A DNA stretch of 64,000 nt. Source: Vibrio nigripulchritudo ATCC 27043 (GTDB lineage Bacteria > Pseudomonadota > Gammaproteobacteria > Enterobacterales > Vibrionaceae). The translations under genes were made by a program, and so were the position numbers. The stretch is from positions 30,763 through 94,762 of the forward strand of contig NZ_AFWJ01000311.1 of the NCBI RefSeq assembly GCF_000222685.1. The letters are read 5' to 3'. Positions 1-9,464 of this stretch are shown here, piece by piece (position 1 is the stretch's first letter; each line of letters starts with the position of its first letter). The notes beneath the pieces were generated by a model. It saw only the letters and a list, made by a program, of their open reading frames with translations. It was not told the origin of the DNA and searched no databases.

Positions 1-146
1 TGAACAGTAAGCAGATTCTCCCAGTATTGAACTTGGGTCTGCCTGATGAGTTTGTTGCTCAGGGCACACAAGATGAAATGCACGCCGAGCTAGGTCTGGA
101 TTCTGCCGGAATAGAACAGTCTATTCGTGAATATCTAGCCAAGTAA
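1..146 (+). CDS. dxs: 1-deoxy-D-xylulose-5-phosphate synthase, C-terminal end (partial)
   Basis: The window opens inside a gene whose last 47 codons are readable from base 3 to a TAA at 144-146. The peptide contains [20 protein letters not shown] and ends in a short helix, IREYLAK, which matches the C-terminal tail of DXS, the thiamine-diphosphate enzyme that joins pyruvate and glyceraldehyde 3-phosphate in the MEP isoprenoid pathway. Neighbouring pgpA, thiL, nusB and rib genes are the usual company of dxs in gammaproteobacteria. The catalytic domains lie upstream of the window, so only identity of the tail is supported. Confidence 0.85.
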   Translation, partial: NSKQILPVLNLGLPDEFVAQGTQDEMHAELGLDSAGIEQSIREYLAK

Positions 147-193
147 GCCGAACTTAGGTTAAGTAAACTTAGATCTCTCACCCGTAAAAACAG

Positions 194-226
194 ATAAAGC
201 CGAACTCAGTTCGGCTTTATTTTTTC
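194..226. terminator. Bidirectional rho-independent terminator between dxs and pgpA
   Basis: An 11-bp stem (194-204 with 210-220, around AAAGCCGAA/TTCGGCTTT) is flanked by A residues on the left and a T run on the right. It sits between the convergent ends of dxs (plus) and pgpA (minus) and can serve both. Confidence 0.85.
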
Positions 227-240
227 AAATTCAACAGACC

Positions 241-744
241 CTAGAGCCAGCCCGCGTACTTACCGACCAACCACAGTGAAATAGCTGCCATGACTCCGGC
301 AACGATATCATCCAGCATAATGCCGAGCCCGCCGTGTACACGCTTATCTAGCCAACCGATTGGCCACGGTTTTACCATGTCGAAAAAACGAAACAGGATA
401 AAACCTGTAATCAGCCACTTCCAGTCATCAGCAGGTATTTTAAATAAAGGCACCACCATCATAGTTAGCCAGAAGCCTGCAAATTCGTCCCAGACAATCG
501 AACCATGGTCGTGTACGCCCATATCATCGGAAGTCACCTGACAAATCTTTATCCCTATAAAACAGGAAGCGACTACGGCTACCACATACATAGGAAAAGG
601 TAACTGCACCAGCAAAAAGTAAAATGGAATTGCAGCCAAAGTGCCCATGGTGCCTGGTATGACTGGAGAAAGCCCACTGCCAAAACCCGTTGCTAACAAA
701 TGCCATGGGTTTTTAAGCGAAATCAGGGATAAAGGTGAAGACAT
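241..744 (-). CDS. pgpA: Phosphatidylglycerophosphatase A
   Basis: A 167-residue inner-membrane protein of PgpA type, which dephosphorylates phosphatidylglycerol phosphate to phosphatidylglycerol. It has the N-terminal GFGSGLSPVIPGTMGTLAA loop, the acidic motif WDEFAGFW near residue 86, the segment FRFFDMVKPWPIGWLD and a C-terminal DDIVAG motif, with hydrophobic stretches between them. Length fits the family. Its ATG (742-744) overlaps the thiL TAA by one base, so the two are probably translationally coupled. thiL-pgpA adjacency is common in gammaproteobacteria. Confidence 0.93.
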   Translation of the reverse strand: MSSPLSLISLKNPWHLLATGFGSGLSPVIPGTMGTLAAIPFYFLLVQLPFPMYVVAVVASCFIGIKICQVTSDDMGVHDHGSIVWDEFAGFWLTMMVVPLFKIPADDWKWLITGFILFRFFDMVKPWPIGWLDKRVHGGLGIMLDDIVAGVMAAISLWLVGKYAGWL

Positions 745-1718
745 TACGAGTTAACCTTGAAATGATCATAACCAGACAATTGCCAGTCCAGTTTCTTTCC
801 TTGTTGTTCTAATACCAATTCGTCGCCAGAACGGATCTGACCAATACAAGTGGCGGTTGTTCCGGAGTATGCCAGTAAAGTGTCCATTTGTCCTTTGTGC
901 TCTTCAGGTACACAGAAGCACAGCTCATATTCTTCGCCGCTGGTCAGTGCCAGTTGAAGAGCCTCTGTGTCGTCTGAGCAAAAGGCTTTTAGCTCATCAG
1001 ACAATGGAATACTGTCCACATCAATCACAGCACCAACATTGGATGCTTCCATGATATGGCGAAGGTCAGACATCAATCCGTCCGAGATATCCAAACAGGC
1101 TGATGCAACATCTCTTAAGGCTTGTCCCACAACCAAGCGAGGGGTAGCAAGGTAGTGGCGTTTTTCAAGCTCTTCGGCATGTGGTTTCGCGCGTTTGGTT
1201 TCGTCCAGTACAACCTGCAAACCAGCAGCACTGTCTCCTAGCGTTCCTGTTACATAAATCCAGTCGCCCACTTTGGCACTGTCACGTCGCATGGCTTTGC
1301 CTTCAGGTACGAAGCCCTGCACGGTCAGAGTGATACTCAATGGGCCTTTCGTCGTATCGCCACCAATTAGCTGAATGTTGAAGTAATTAGCCAGTTCAAA
1401 AAAGGATTCGCTAAATGGTGCCAGCCACATTTCATCAGGCTCAGGCAGCGTTAGTGCTAAAGACACCCAAGCTGGTGATGCCCCCATCGCAGCCAAATCA
1501 CTTAAGTTAGACGCAAGAGCCTTATGCGCTACCCAAGCAGGGTTTGCATGTTCTAAAAAGTGTGTCCCTTCCACGAGGGTATCGGTGCTAATTGCGATCT
1601 GAACGTTTTCGGGGGATGTAACTAATGCGCTGTCGTCTCCTAAAGAGAGCTGAACATCTTTGCGCTGGGTTTGTCGATTGACGAAATAGGTGGTAATTAG
1701 GTTGAATTCACCTGCCAT
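744..1718 (-). CDS. thiL: Thiamine-monophosphate kinase
   Basis: ThiL phosphorylates thiamine monophosphate to thiamine diphosphate using ATP. The 324-residue product shows the AIRS/PurM-like fold motifs: GDDSALV near the start, STDTLVEGTHF, NLSDLAAMGA, GGDTTKGP and the C-terminal DISDGL and SGEEYELCF. The open frame extends 17 codons further upstream, but family members begin at the MAGEFNLI-type sequence, so the ATG at 1718 is chosen; AAGAG lies about 7 nt before it. A terminator separates it from nusB, so thiL-pgpA probably has its own promoter in 1719-1800. Confidence 0.93.
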   Translation of the reverse strand: MAGEFNLITTYFVNRQTQRKDVQLSLGDDSALVTSPENVQIAISTDTLVEGTHFLEHANPAWVAHKALASNLSDLAAMGASPAWVSLALTLPEPDEMWLAPFSESFFELANYFNIQLIGGDTTKGPLSITLTVQGFVPEGKAMRRDSAKVGDWIYVTGTLGDSAAGLQVVLDETKRAKPHAEELEKRHYLATPRLVVGQALRDVASACLDISDGLMSDLRHIMEASNVGAVIDVDSIPLSDELKAFCSDDTEALQLALTSGEEYELCFCVPEEHKGQMDTLLAYSGTTATCIGQIRSGDELVLEQQGKKLDWQLSGYDHFKVNS

Positions 1719-1804
1719 GGCTGACTCTTGTATGTTGTTATTTGTGTTAATTATACCTAAGTAAATCAAACTTGCCTGACGCAGTTTACTTAATGCCCCA
1801 TAAA

Positions 1805-1836
1805 AAGAAAAAGGTCAGCGTTTAGCTGACCTTTTA
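1805..1836 (-). terminator. Terminator after nusB
   Basis: Inverted repeat AAGGTCAGC/GCTGACCTT with a small loop. Read on the minus strand it is followed by a T-rich run (1801-1812). It closes the ribH-nusB transcript 14 nt after the nusB stop. Confidence 0.8.
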
Positions 1837-1849
1837 AAAATTCTAGCGA

Positions 1850-2317
1850 TTACTTTTTGCGAACATGCGGTGCGGCTTTATCAAGTACACCATTCACAAA
1901 TTTATGGCTATCTTCTGCGGCAAAAACCTTTGCCAGCTCAATTGCTTCGTTGATCACTACTTTGTAAGGTACATCTTCACGACGAGTCATTTCGTACATC
2001 GCAAGACGCAGCAAAGCCAGCTCCATCATATCCAAATCTTGCATCGGGCGAGACAAGTATGGACGCAGTTTGCTGTCTAGCTCTGTGTGGCTTAATACAA
2101 CGCCAGACAACAGGTCACGGAAGTAAGCAACGTCAGTTTCCGGTGCAGACAATGAAGGCTCTGACGCATGATGTTCTTCTTCATCATACTTGCCTCCAGA
2201 TAGGAATTGCTCTTCAACAGTAGCAACATTCTCTTTAGTAATCTGCCACGAATATATGGCTTGTAATGCAAATTGACGTGCGTTACGACGTGCGGCTGGT
2301 TTCACACTGGCCCCCAT
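1850..2317 (-). CDS. nusB: Transcription antitermination factor NusB
   Basis: A 155-residue all-helical protein, beginning [20 protein letters not shown], with the NusB signatures [32 protein letters not shown] and the C-terminal [27 protein letters not shown]. NusB binds boxA RNA with NusE (S10) in the rRNA antitermination complex. The ATG overlaps the ribH stop by one base, the usual ribH-nusB arrangement. A 20-residue acidic insert around residues 45-60 ([13 protein letters not shown]) lengthens the protein relative to E. coli NusB (139 residues). Confidence 0.95.
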   Translation of the reverse strand: MGASVKPAARRNARQFALQAIYSWQITKENVATVEEQFLSGGKYDEEEHHASEPSLSAPETDVAYFRDLLSGVVLSHTELDSKLRPYLSRPMQDLDMMELALLRLAMYEMTRREDVPYKVVINEAIELAKVFAAEDSHKFVNGVLDKAAPHVRKK

Positions 2318-2787
2318 TAGGAATCAATTTCAGAAAGAACGTTGATCATCTCTAGCGCGCTTAGTGCAGCCTCTGCACCTTTATTACCAGCCTTGGTTCC
2401 TGCACGCTCGATAGCTTGATCGATGGTATCAACGGTTAGTACACCAAACGCCACCGGAAGACTGTATTCCAGAGACACCTGAGCCAAACCTTTGTTGCAT
2501 TCACTACAAACATAGTCAAAGTGAGGAGTACCACCACGAATAACCGAACCCAAAGAAATAATGGCATCGAATTTACCTGTCTTTGCAACGCGCTGAGCGG
2601 TGAGAGGTAGTTCAACGGCACCCGGGCAACGTACTACTGTGATGTTGTCTTCGCTGATTTGTCCATGACGCTTTAAAGTATCGATTGCACCAGATAACAG
2701 GCTTTCGTTAATAAAACTGTTAAAACGAGAAATAACGATAGCAATTTTTGCATTTGGCGCTGGGAAACCGCCCTCGATCACTTTCAT
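2317..2787 (-). CDS. ribH: 6,7-dimethyl-8-ribityllumazine synthase
   Basis: RibH condenses 5-amino-6-ribitylaminouracil with dihydroxybutanone phosphate, the penultimate riboflavin step. The 156 residues contain [17 protein letters not shown], the PGAVELPL loop, [14 protein letters not shown] and the phosphate-binding stretch ending in [14 protein letters not shown] good Shine-Dalgarno (AAGGA) precedes the ATG. It is followed directly by nusB with a one-base overlap. A terminator lies between the ribBA stop and ribH, so ribH-nusB is probably its own unit with some read-through. Confidence 0.95.
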   Translation of the reverse strand: MKVIEGGFPAPNAKIAIVISRFNSFINESLLSGAIDTLKRHGQISEDNITVVRCPGAVELPLTAQRVAKTGKFDAIISLGSVIRGGTPHFDYVCSECNKGLAQVSLEYSLPVAFGVLTVDTIDQAIERAGTKAGNKGAEAALSALEMINVLSEIDS

Positions 2788-2915
2788 AAAGCTTTCCTTT
2801 AACTATGTTCATCAAGTGAGAATCGCCGGATTCTAGCACAAAAGTGTGAGAGATATCTAATGGAAATTGAGAGTAAACAAAGCGAATGGGCGGGAAAATA
2901 AAGGATCGGTATTCA

Positions 2916-2950
2916 ACGAAAAAAGCAAGGAGATATCCCCTTGCTCTTTT
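2916..2950 (-). terminator. Terminator after ribBA
   Basis: Stem AGCAAGG/CCTTGCT around the ATATCT loop. On the minus strand it is followed by TTTTTTCG. It lies 22 nt past the ribBA stop and ahead of ribH. Confidence 0.75.
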
Positions 2951-2971
2951 GTATTTTTAATCAGAAGAAAC

Positions 2972-4081
2972 TTAGTCGCAGACGTACTCGGTAACATTCA
3001 GACCGAAACCTGACAATGAGTGATAACGTTTCTTGCTTGAGGATAACAGGCGCATATCGCTGATGCCAAGATCGGCGAGGATCTGAGAACCGACGCCGAC
3101 GCGGCGTGAAGTACCCTGCTTTTTCGCCATTTTAGGGGCGTTGCCGCTGTCTTGCTGTTCAAACGTCTTCACTTTGTGAATGATGAATTCAGACGACTCT
3201 TCGTTGCCCAGAATCACCAATACACCACCTTCATCACTAATGCGTCTCATGGCTTTATCGAGCGTCCAGCTACGTTCGGCGCTGCGGTCGCTGCGAAGCA
3301 CATCCGTAAAGGTATCTTGCAAGTGAACACGTACTAATGGTGCTTCTTCTTTCAGATCGCCTTTTTTAAGTGCGTAATGGATTTGACTATCAATTGTGTC
3401 GCGGTAAGTGACTAACTCAAATTCGCCGAATTCAGTTGGCAGCTTACATTGCGCCACACGTTCAATTGTTGTTTCCGTGTTGTTTCGGAATTCAATCAGA
3501 TCAGAGATTGTACCCAGCTTGATGTTGTGTTTTTCCGCAAACACTTCCAAATCCGGGCGACGCGCCATGGTGCCGTCGTCGTTTAGGATTTCAACGATAA
3601 CACCAGCAGGCTCTAAACCAGCCAGTCTTGCTAAGTCGCACCCGGCTTCCGTATGACCTGCTCGAGTCAGAACTCCACCATCCTGCGCAGTCAGCGGGAA
3701 AATATGACCAGGCTGAACCAAGTCAGCAGCTTTCGCTTCTTTGGCAACAGCTGCCTGAACCGTCAATGCCCGGTCAGCAGCAGAAATACCGGTCGTGACA
3801 CCTTCTGCCGCTTCAATCGAGACGGTAAATGCTGTTGAGTACTGTGCGTTGTTGTCCTGAACCATAGGAGGAAGTCCAAGATGTTCACAACGCTCCTTGG
3901 TCATTGTAAGGCAAATAAGACCACGACCGTATGTCGCCATAAAATTAATGGCCTCTGGCGTCACGAGCTCAGCGGCCATAATGATATCGCCTTCATTCTC
4001 ACGATCTTCGTCATCCATCAAGATGACCATCTTACCTAAACGAATGTCTTCAATGATTTCTTGCGGCGTACTGATTGACAT
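2972..4081 (-). CDS. ribBA: 3,4-dihydroxy-2-butanone 4-phosphate synthase with degenerate GTP cyclohydrolase II domain
   Basis: The N-terminal half (about residues 1-205) is a complete RibB domain, converting ribulose 5-phosphate to the four-carbon riboflavin precursor: [16 protein letters not shown] at 23-38, TGISAADRA near 97 and [15 protein letters not shown] at 142-156 are intact. The C-terminal half (about 207-369) has the RibA fold, but the zinc and catalytic segment is lost: where GTP cyclohydrolase II has HSECLTGD followed by RCDCG, this protein reads [19 protein letters not shown] (253-271), with no cysteine. It therefore probably supplies only RibB activity, and GTP cyclohydrolase II must be encoded elsewhere. 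It lies 11 nt downstream of ribE in the nrdR-ribD-ribE-ribBA operon. Confidence 0.92.
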   Translation of the reverse strand: MSISTPQEIIEDIRLGKMVILMDDEDRENEGDIIMAAELVTPEAINFMATYGRGLICLTMTKERCEHLGLPPMVQDNNAQYSTAFTVSIEAAEGVTTGISAADRALTVQAAVAKEAKAADLVQPGHIFPLTAQDGGVLTRAGHTEAGCDLARLAGLEPAGVIVEILNDDGTMARRPDLEVFAEKHNIKLGTISDLIEFRNNTETTIERVAQCKLPTEFGEFELVTYRDTIDSQIHYALKKGDLKEEAPLVRVHLQDTFTDVLRSDRSAERSWTLDKAMRRISDEGGVLVILGNEESSEFIIHKVKTFEQQDSGNAPKMAKKQGTSRRVGVGSQILADLGISDMRLLSSSKKRYHSLSGFGLNVTEYVCD

Positions 4082-4092
4082 AATGATGTTCC

Positions 4093-4746
4093 CTAAGCAA
4101 AACCGTTTTGTTGTAAAAATTCCATGGATATCTTGGATTCTGGCTCTTGATGCTGATTTCCCTGAAGCAGACGTTCCATGTAACGTGCTAATACATCAAC
4201 TTCCAAATTCACTTTTCGACCGACCTGGAAATCGTTGATGGTTGTTTCCAAAGAAGTGTGTGGCACGATAGTGAGCTTAAAAGCATTCTTACGTAACGCA
4301 TTGACAGTCAGACTGATTCCATCAACGGTAATCGAGCCTTTCTCAGCGACGTATTTGCTGATTTCAGCAGGCATATCAACCCAAAACTCAACGGCTCGCC
4401 CAACCTGATTTCGCTCGACTATTTCACCAATGCCGTCCACATGACCAGAAACAATGTGACCGCCAAAGCGTGTGTTCGGTAACATTGCCTTTTCCAGGTT
4501 CACTTTGTCACCCGCTTGGTATTGGGTGAACCCTGTTTTGTTCATGGTTTCCACAGATAAATCTGCTGTGTAGCTATTTTCGGTAAACTCGATAACAGTC
4601 AGACACACACCGTTTGTGGCAATACTGTCACCGAGTTTCACGTCTGCCATATCCAGCTTTCCAGTTTCCACCGTTACGCTGATGTCTTCGCCCTTAGGCG
4701 TGATGGCAGTAAGAGTTCCTACCGCCTCTACAATTCCTGTAAACAT
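4093..4746 (-). CDS. ribE: Riboflavin synthase, alpha subunit
   Basis: The 217-residue enzyme dismutates two lumazines to riboflavin. It has the expected tandem lumazine-binding repeats: [10 protein letters not shown] with [11 protein letters not shown], and [11 protein letters not shown] with [12 protein letters not shown]. The C-terminal tail (after about residue 195) is rich in Q and E and somewhat longer than the core needs. It starts 8 nt after ribD and is 11 nt from ribBA, so it is within the riboflavin operon. The gene is called ribC in some species. Confidence 0.95.
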   Translation of the reverse strand: MFTGIVEAVGTLTAITPKGEDISVTVETGKLDMADVKLGDSIATNGVCLTVIEFTENSYTADLSVETMNKTGFTQYQAGDKVNLEKAMLPNTRFGGHIVSGHVDGIGEIVERNQVGRAVEFWVDMPAEISKYVAEKGSITVDGISLTVNALRKNAFKLTIVPHTSLETTINDFQVGRKVNLEVDVLARYMERLLQGNQHQEPESKISMEFLQQNGFA

Positions 4747-4754
4747 AACTACTT

Positions 4755-5852
4755 CTACGTATTTTTGATAACTTTCGCGGTAATTCGGATATCCGGTCCT
4801 ACCATACGAACATCATTTATCTCTAGGTCAATGGCTTGCTGCATTGAAGTGAGACCGAGAATATGAACCAAACCACGACCATCACTGCCCATCAGTTTGG
4901 GCGCCAGATAAACAATCAGTTCATCCATCAAATCTTGTTCAATTAAACTGGCTGCCAGTGTCGCGCCTGCCTCAACCCAGATATGTTGAATGCCCAGCTT
5001 TTCAGCAAGCTTATCGAAAACATAGGGAATATCCACCTGACCAGCTGAATTAAGCTGAAAGTATGGAGATTTCGGGTCTACGACTTCAATATTGCCGGGA
5101 GTCTGGAACAAGGAGAGATTCTGATGGAGTTTTTGCTGTCGATCCAATATCACACGAGCAGGTTGTCTTAGTTCCGATTCAGGATAAATTACCTGCGTAC
5201 TTTCAGGTAGTTCAGACCAACGTACGTTCAGTGATGCATTGTCATCTATCACTGTTTTGCTGGTAGAAACAATCGCACAAGACTGCGCTCGATAGGCTTG
5301 AACATCCTGACGAGCCTGAGGTGAAGTGATCCATTTACTTTCCCCGTTACTCAATGCTGTCTGCCCATCGAGACTCGCTGCAAGCTTAAGCTGAACAAAA
5401 GGTTTTCCCGTTTCCATACGCTTGAGAAACCCTTTGTTTAACGCGCGAGCATCCGATTCCAGCACCCCGACTTCAACCTCTACGCCAGCATCACGAAGCA
5501 TTTTAACGCCTCGCCCAGCGACGACCGGATTTGGATCCTGCATTGCGCAGACGACTCTTGCCACACCTGCCTTTATGAGGGCTTCTGAACAAGGAGGAGT
5601 GCGACCATAATGAGAACAAGGTTCCAGAGTGACATAGGCTGTCGCCCCTTTCGCGTTTTCCCCTGCCGCTCTTAAGGCATGAACTTCCGCGTGTGGTTCT
5701 CCCGCTTTGAAGTGCAGCCCTTCGCCAACAATCTTGCCATCTTTGGCAATAACACAGCCGACATTCGGGTTAGGAGAAGTGGTGAAACGCCCTCTTTTTG
5801 CCAGCGCGATTGCCCTTGCCATCATTTGATGGTCTAACTCGGTACTGCGCAT
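4755..5852 (-). CDS. ribD: Bifunctional pyrimidine deaminase/reductase RibD
   Basis: RibD deaminates then reduces the pyrimidine intermediate made from GTP. The N-terminal zinc deaminase domain carries HAEVHAL (ligand His and catalytic Glu near residue 55) and PCSHYGRTPPC with both cysteines. The C-terminal NADPH reductase domain (about 150-365) begins FVQLKLAASLDGQTA and contains EAGATLAASLI and YLAPKLMG. At 365 residues it has the full two-domain length. Its ATG overlaps the nrdR TGA by one base, the conserved nrdR-ribD order. Confidence 0.95.
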   Translation of the reverse strand: MRSTELDHQMMARAIALAKRGRFTTSPNPNVGCVIAKDGKIVGEGLHFKAGEPHAEVHALRAAGENAKGATAYVTLEPCSHYGRTPPCSEALIKAGVARVVCAMQDPNPVVAGRGVKMLRDAGVEVEVGVLESDARALNKGFLKRMETGKPFVQLKLAASLDGQTALSNGESKWITSPQARQDVQAYRAQSCAIVSTSKTVIDDNASLNVRWSELPESTQVIYPESELRQPARVILDRQQKLHQNLSLFQTPGNIEVVDPKSPYFQLNSAGQVDIPYVFDKLAEKLGIQHIWVEAGATLAASLIEQDLMDELIVYLAPKLMGSDGRGLVHILGLTSMQQAIDLEINDVRMVGPDIRITAKVIKNT

Positions 5853-6301
5853 CAGTCTTCCAGCTTAGCGATTTCTTCGCCGAATTCTCTGATATCTTCA
5901 AAGCTGCGATACACCGAAGCAAAACGAATATAGGCAACCTTATCCAACTCTTTAAGCTGGTCCATCACAAGATTCCCTATCATCTCACTAGGTACTTCGC
6001 GTTCACCCGTAGCACGGAGCTGAGATTTGATGGTGCTGATAGCCAATTCAGTTGCGTCGGCGGCAACCGGACGTTTCTCCAATGCGCGCTGTAAACCACC
6101 TACCATTTTATCTTCATCAAATGGCTCACGGTTACCGTTAGACTTGATGACTTTTGGCATCACAAGCTCAGCACTTTCAAACGTAGTAAAACGTTCATTA
6201 CACGCCAGGCATTGACGACGGCGACGAACCTGGTGCCCATCTGCGACCAATCGTGAGTCAATTACTTTGGTGTCATTTTCTGAACAAAATGGACAATGCA
6301 T
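5852..6301 (-). CDS. nrdR: Transcriptional repressor NrdR
   Basis: NrdR represses ribonucleotide reductase genes in response to nucleotide state. The N-terminal zinc ribbon [15 protein letters not shown] followed by CLACNERF supplies four cysteines, and the rest (about 48-140) is an ATP-cone domain ([16 protein letters not shown]). The longest open frame has 13 extra codons; the ATG at 6301 gives MHCPFC, the conserved family start, and has a near-perfect Shine-Dalgarno (GGAGGTGAT) just in front. It heads the nrdR-ribD-ribE-ribBA operon. Confidence 0.95.
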   Translation of the reverse strand: MHCPFCSENDTKVIDSRLVADGHQVRRRRQCLACNERFTTFESAELVMPKVIKSNGNREPFDEDKMVGGLQRALEKRPVAADATELAISTIKSQLRATGEREVPSEMIGNLVMDQLKELDKVAYIRFASVYRSFEDIREFGEEIAKLED

Positions 6302-6354
6302 ATCACCTCCAAAAATTTGTCTTAGTCTAACGGAATTCAACAGGTTGAGAAAAG

Positions 6355-6380
6355 CAAAAAGGGCTCACGAGGAGCCCTTA
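6355..6380 (-). terminator. Terminator after proA
   Basis: Stem GGGCTC/GAGCCC (6361-6366 with 6372-6377) followed on the minus strand by TTTTTGCTTTT. It ends the proB-proA transcript before nrdR. Confidence 0.8.
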
Positions 6381-6403
6381 TCGATACTTAAGCACATATT
6401 TTG

Positions 6404-7654
6404 TTAACTACGCGGCAAATAGTTCGCTTTTCCGACCCATTTGTAACTGGTTAATTCTTCTAAACCCATTGGACCGCGAGCGTGCAGTTTCTGCGTGGAT
6501 ACCGCAACTTCGGCTCCTAAACCAAACTGAGCACCGTCGGTAAAACGGGTTGACGCGTTCACATATACCGCTGCTGAATCGACTGAATTGATAAAGCGTT
6601 CAGTGTTCACTAGGTCGTTTGACATAATGGCGTCTGAGTGACTGGCATTGTGCACACGCATGTGATGAATGGCTTCATCAAGATCTTTGACCACTTTGAT
6701 TCCCAGTGTGAAGCTGAGCCACTCTGTATCAAAATCCCCGTCTTTGGCATCGCGAAGATCTTTTGCTTCTAAAAGCAGTGCTTTAGCACTTGAATCCGCG
6801 ACAAACGCCACTTTTTCGGACATTTTCGTAACCAACTTTGGTAAAAATTCGTCAGCAACCGCTTCATGGACAAGCAAAGTATCGAGCGCGTTACAAGCAG
6901 ACGGACGCTGTACTTTGGCGTTCTCCACCACATCCAGAGAACGCTCTAAATCGGCACTTTCATCGACAAAAATATGGCTGATACCAAATCCACCGATAAT
7001 TACAGGAATATTGCTGTTTTCTTTACACATTTTGTGCAGACCAGCGCCTCCACGCGGGATGATCATGTCTACATATTCATCCAGCTTAAGAAGCTGAGAT
7101 ACCAGTTCACGATCTGGCTTTTCAATATACTGCACCGACGCGGCTGGCAGCTCTGCCTTCTCAAGCGCCGACTGGATAACTTTCACTAGCTCCATATTGG
7201 AATGGAAGGTCTCTTTACCGCCGCGAAGAATACTGGCATTACCCGTTTTCAAACACAGTGCAGCGATATCAATCGTTACATTAGGACGCGCTTCGTAAAT
7301 GACTCCGACAACACCAAGTGGCACTCGGCGCTTCGTCAGAAACATGCCATTTTCTAGCACCTTGCTATCTATTTCGCTGCCAACCGGATCTGTTAAGTTG
7401 ATGACGTTACGCACATCACTGGCAATCCCAGCAAGGCGCTCCTTGTTCAAAAGCAGTCGGTCCAGCAAGGCTTCTGTTAGCCCCGCTTGTCTGCCTGCTT
7501 CTATATCTTTGGCGTTGGCTTCGAGAATGATCTGTTCATTGGCTTCCAACTCATCCGCAATGATTGCAAGCGCTTTGTTTTTTTGAGCAGTGGATGCAGT
7601 AGCCAGATGGAAAGCTGCGTCTTTTGCAGCCTTTCCCATATTTGTTAAATTCAC
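6404..7654 (-). CDS. proA: Gamma-glutamyl phosphate reductase
   Basis: ProA reduces gamma-glutamyl phosphate to glutamate semialdehyde, the second proline step, using NADPH. The 416-residue aldehyde-dehydrogenase-fold protein shows [20 protein letters not shown], the nucleotide-binding [21 protein letters not shown] and the catalytic cysteine in [15 protein letters not shown] (near residue 253). The C-terminal SKQ-like motif of the family appears as [27 protein letters not shown]. It follows proB by 18 nt in a proBA operon. Confidence 0.96.
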   Translation of the reverse strand: MNLTNMGKAAKDAAFHLATASTAQKNKALAIIADELEANEQIILEANAKDIEAGRQAGLTEALLDRLLLNKERLAGIASDVRNVINLTDPVGSEIDSKVLENGMFLTKRRVPLGVVGVIYEARPNVTIDIAALCLKTGNASILRGGKETFHSNMELVKVIQSALEKAELPAASVQYIEKPDRELVSQLLKLDEYVDMIIPRGGAGLHKMCKENSNIPVIIGGFGISHIFVDESADLERSLDVVENAKVQRPSACNALDTLLVHEAVADEFLPKLVTKMSEKVAFVADSSAKALLLEAKDLRDAKDGDFDTEWLSFTLGIKVVKDLDEAIHHMRVHNASHSDAIMSNDLVNTERFINSVDSAAVYVNASTRFTDGAQFGLGAEVAVSTQKLHARGPMGLEELTSYKWVGKANYLPRS

Positions 7655-7672
7655 GACTTTTCTCCTTAAAAC

Positions 7673-8812
7673 TTATTCTTGAATCACAACAAGATCATCG
7701 CGGTGAATGACTTCTGCACCGTACTCATAACCTAATATTGAACTGATATCTTTGCTGTGCTTTCCAATGATCTTGGCGAGATCGCCACTTGAATAACTTG
7801 CGATTCCTTTCGCGACGAGCTGCCCGCCCGATGTTGTAACTCTAGCTACTTCACCACGTGCAAATGAACCACTGACATTAACCACACCTTTGGCGAGTAA
7901 ACTGCTACCACGGGTAATTACAGCGTTGACGGCACCTTCATCAATAATAATGTCGCCACTGGCGGCGGGACCAGCCAGAATCCAGCGCTTACGGTTTTCT
8001 AAAGATTCTTCCAGCGGTAAGAATCGAGTGCCTTGTGGCGACGGGCTCAAGGCATCGAAAATGACATTTTGCCCGCTGCCAGCAGCAATGATAACTTCGA
8101 TCCCTGCTCGCCTTGCTATGTCAGCGGCCTGAAGCTTGGTTGCCATGCCACCAGTGCCCAACGTTGTGCCACTGCCACCCGCAATCTTGCGCAGCGTGTC
8201 ATCAATCGTTTTCACTTCTTTTATGAGTTCTGCGTTTGGGTCTTTTCGTGGATCGGCAGTAAAAAGACCTGGCTGATCGGTCAGAAGCAGAAGCTTATCT
8301 GCGCTGCACAGAATGCCGACCAGTGCTGACAGGTTGTCGTTGTCCCCGACTTTGATTTCAGAGGTCGCAACTGCATCGTTCTCATTCACAATTGGGATAA
8401 TGTCATTCTCGACCAGAGCCTGAATGGTATCACGCGCATTGAGAAACCTTTCTCTGTCTTCCAGATCAGCACGAGTTAACAGCATTTGACCGATTTTAAG
8501 ACCAAATAAATCAAACAGCGATTCCCAAGTTTGGATCAATCGGCTTTGCCCAACCGCTGCCAGTAATTGCTTACTCGACATGTTGTTGGGCAATGTCGGG
8601 TAGCCTAAGTGCTCTCTGCCTGCTGCAATCGCACCAGAAGAAACCAGAACCACAGAGTGACCTTGCTTTTTCAACTCTGCACATTGTCTGACTAGCTCAA
8701 CCATGTGGGGTCGATTGATCTCCAAAGTGCCACCTGTCAGCACACTGGTTCCTAATTTCACCACGATAGTTTGAGTTTGGGAGGCTTTCCCGATTTTTTG
8801 ATTCATTGTCAT
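7673..8812 (-). CDS. proB: Glutamate 5-kinase
   Basis: ProB phosphorylates glutamate at the gamma carboxyl, the feedback-controlled first step of proline synthesis. The amino-acid kinase domain (about 15-260) has [34 protein letters not shown] and [12 protein letters not shown]; a PUA domain fills the C-terminus (about 275-375). The frame can start at TTG 8818, ATG 8812 or ATG 8806 and no start has a clear Shine-Dalgarno; 8812 is taken. First gene of the proBA operon. Confidence 0.95.
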   Translation of the reverse strand: MTMNQKIGKASQTQTIVVKLGTSVLTGGTLEINRPHMVELVRQCAELKKQGHSVVLVSSGAIAAGREHLGYPTLPNNMSSKQLLAAVGQSRLIQTWESLFDLFGLKIGQMLLTRADLEDRERFLNARDTIQALVENDIIPIVNENDAVATSEIKVGDNDNLSALVGILCSADKLLLLTDQPGLFTADPRKDPNAELIKEVKTIDDTLRKIAGGSGTTLGTGGMATKLQAADIARRAGIEVIIAAGSGQNVIFDALSPSPQGTRFLPLEESLENRKRWILAGPAASGDIIIDEGAVNAVITRGSSLLAKGVVNVSGSFARGEVARVTTSGGQLVAKGIASYSSGDLAKIIGKHSKDISSILGYEYGAEVIHRDDLVVIQE

Positions 8813-8878
8813 TGTCAATTTGGTTAAAACAAACGAAGAACAGATGTTGTAACAATGAAGTGAGGTTTTAACAAGAAG

Positions 8879-8903
8879 AAAAGGCGCAAAAATGCGCCTT
8901 TTT
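8879..8903. terminator. Terminator between crl and proB
   Basis: Stem AAGGCGCA/TGCGCCTT with a four-A loop, A-rich on one side and T-rich on the other, so it can work in both directions. It lies 28 nt after the crl stop. Confidence 0.85.
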
Positions 8904-8930
8904 ATGCATGAAGCAATTCAAATGCGTGAT

Positions 8931-9320
8931 TTAAGTGACTTCTACTGATTCTTTATGCAATTCATAATCAATTTCAAATCGCTCAGATAACGCTTTTTTC
9001 AGTTTTTTATCAAAGTCTTCCAGGGTTCTGGTGACCTCATCCTGTGCTTTTTTGGGAATAGCTTTCGCTTCCCAATTACCTTCAAGATTATAGAGCCCTA
9101 AACTGTAGTTAGCGACGAAGCCTTCCTCTTGCTTGTCGAAATCTAACCACCACCCCCAAAATTCTCTCTCCTCCGGTGACTTTTTGTCATTAACGCAAAC
9201 AGACAAGCAATCAAACAAGTAATGACCTTCCTGAGATTCCTTCTCTCGCAAGTACGGGCCTATCGCTTTTAGAGCCGATAGCAAACGAAAGTGTGTGGGA
9301 TTCGCAGTATTTTCAGCCAT
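8931..9320 (-). CDS. crl: Sigma-S-activating protein Crl
   Basis: Crl is a small protein that binds sigma-S and promotes its assembly with core RNA polymerase. The 129-residue product has the family core: HFRLLSALKAIGPYLREKES, LFDCLSVCVN, REFWGWWLDF and FVANYSLGLYNLEGNWEAK. Length fits Crl (about 130). GGAG lies 8 nt before the ATG. It sits between frsA and proBA, the order seen in other vibrios and enterics. Confidence 0.93.
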   Translation of the reverse strand: MAENTANPTHFRLLSALKAIGPYLREKESQEGHYLFDCLSVCVNDKKSPEEREFWGWWLDFDKQEEGFVANYSLGLYNLEGNWEAKAIPKKAQDEVTRTLEDFDKKLKKALSERFEIDYELHKESVEVT

Positions 9321-9360
9321 ATTGAATCTCCATTTCAGTTTTTAGATTTATTAGTTTTTT

Positions 9361-9431
9361 CCATGCTCAATTGCTACCTGCCAGAGCATGGATATCTGCC
9401 AATTCATGCGCAGGATAAATTGGACAGATAT
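9361..9431. repeat. Two adjacent inverted repeats in the frsA-crl gap
   Basis: CCATGCTC (9361-9368) pairs with GAGCATGG (9384-9391), and directly next to it ATATCTGCCAATT (9392-9404) pairs with AATTGG-A-CAGATAT (9418-9431). On the minus strand, the direction of transcription, neither is followed by a T run, so they do not look like ordinary terminators. They form the crl 5' leader or the frsA 3' end. Function unknown. Confidence 0.55.
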
Positions 9432-9464
9432 ACTTAATCATTGACTAAAATAGATCAAAAGTCA

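Noticed and set aside
6302-6403. Possible FMN riboswitch ahead of the riboflavin genes
   Set aside because: The gap before nrdR is about 100 bases and already holds the proA terminator; I see none of the conserved RFN segments there or ahead of ribBA.
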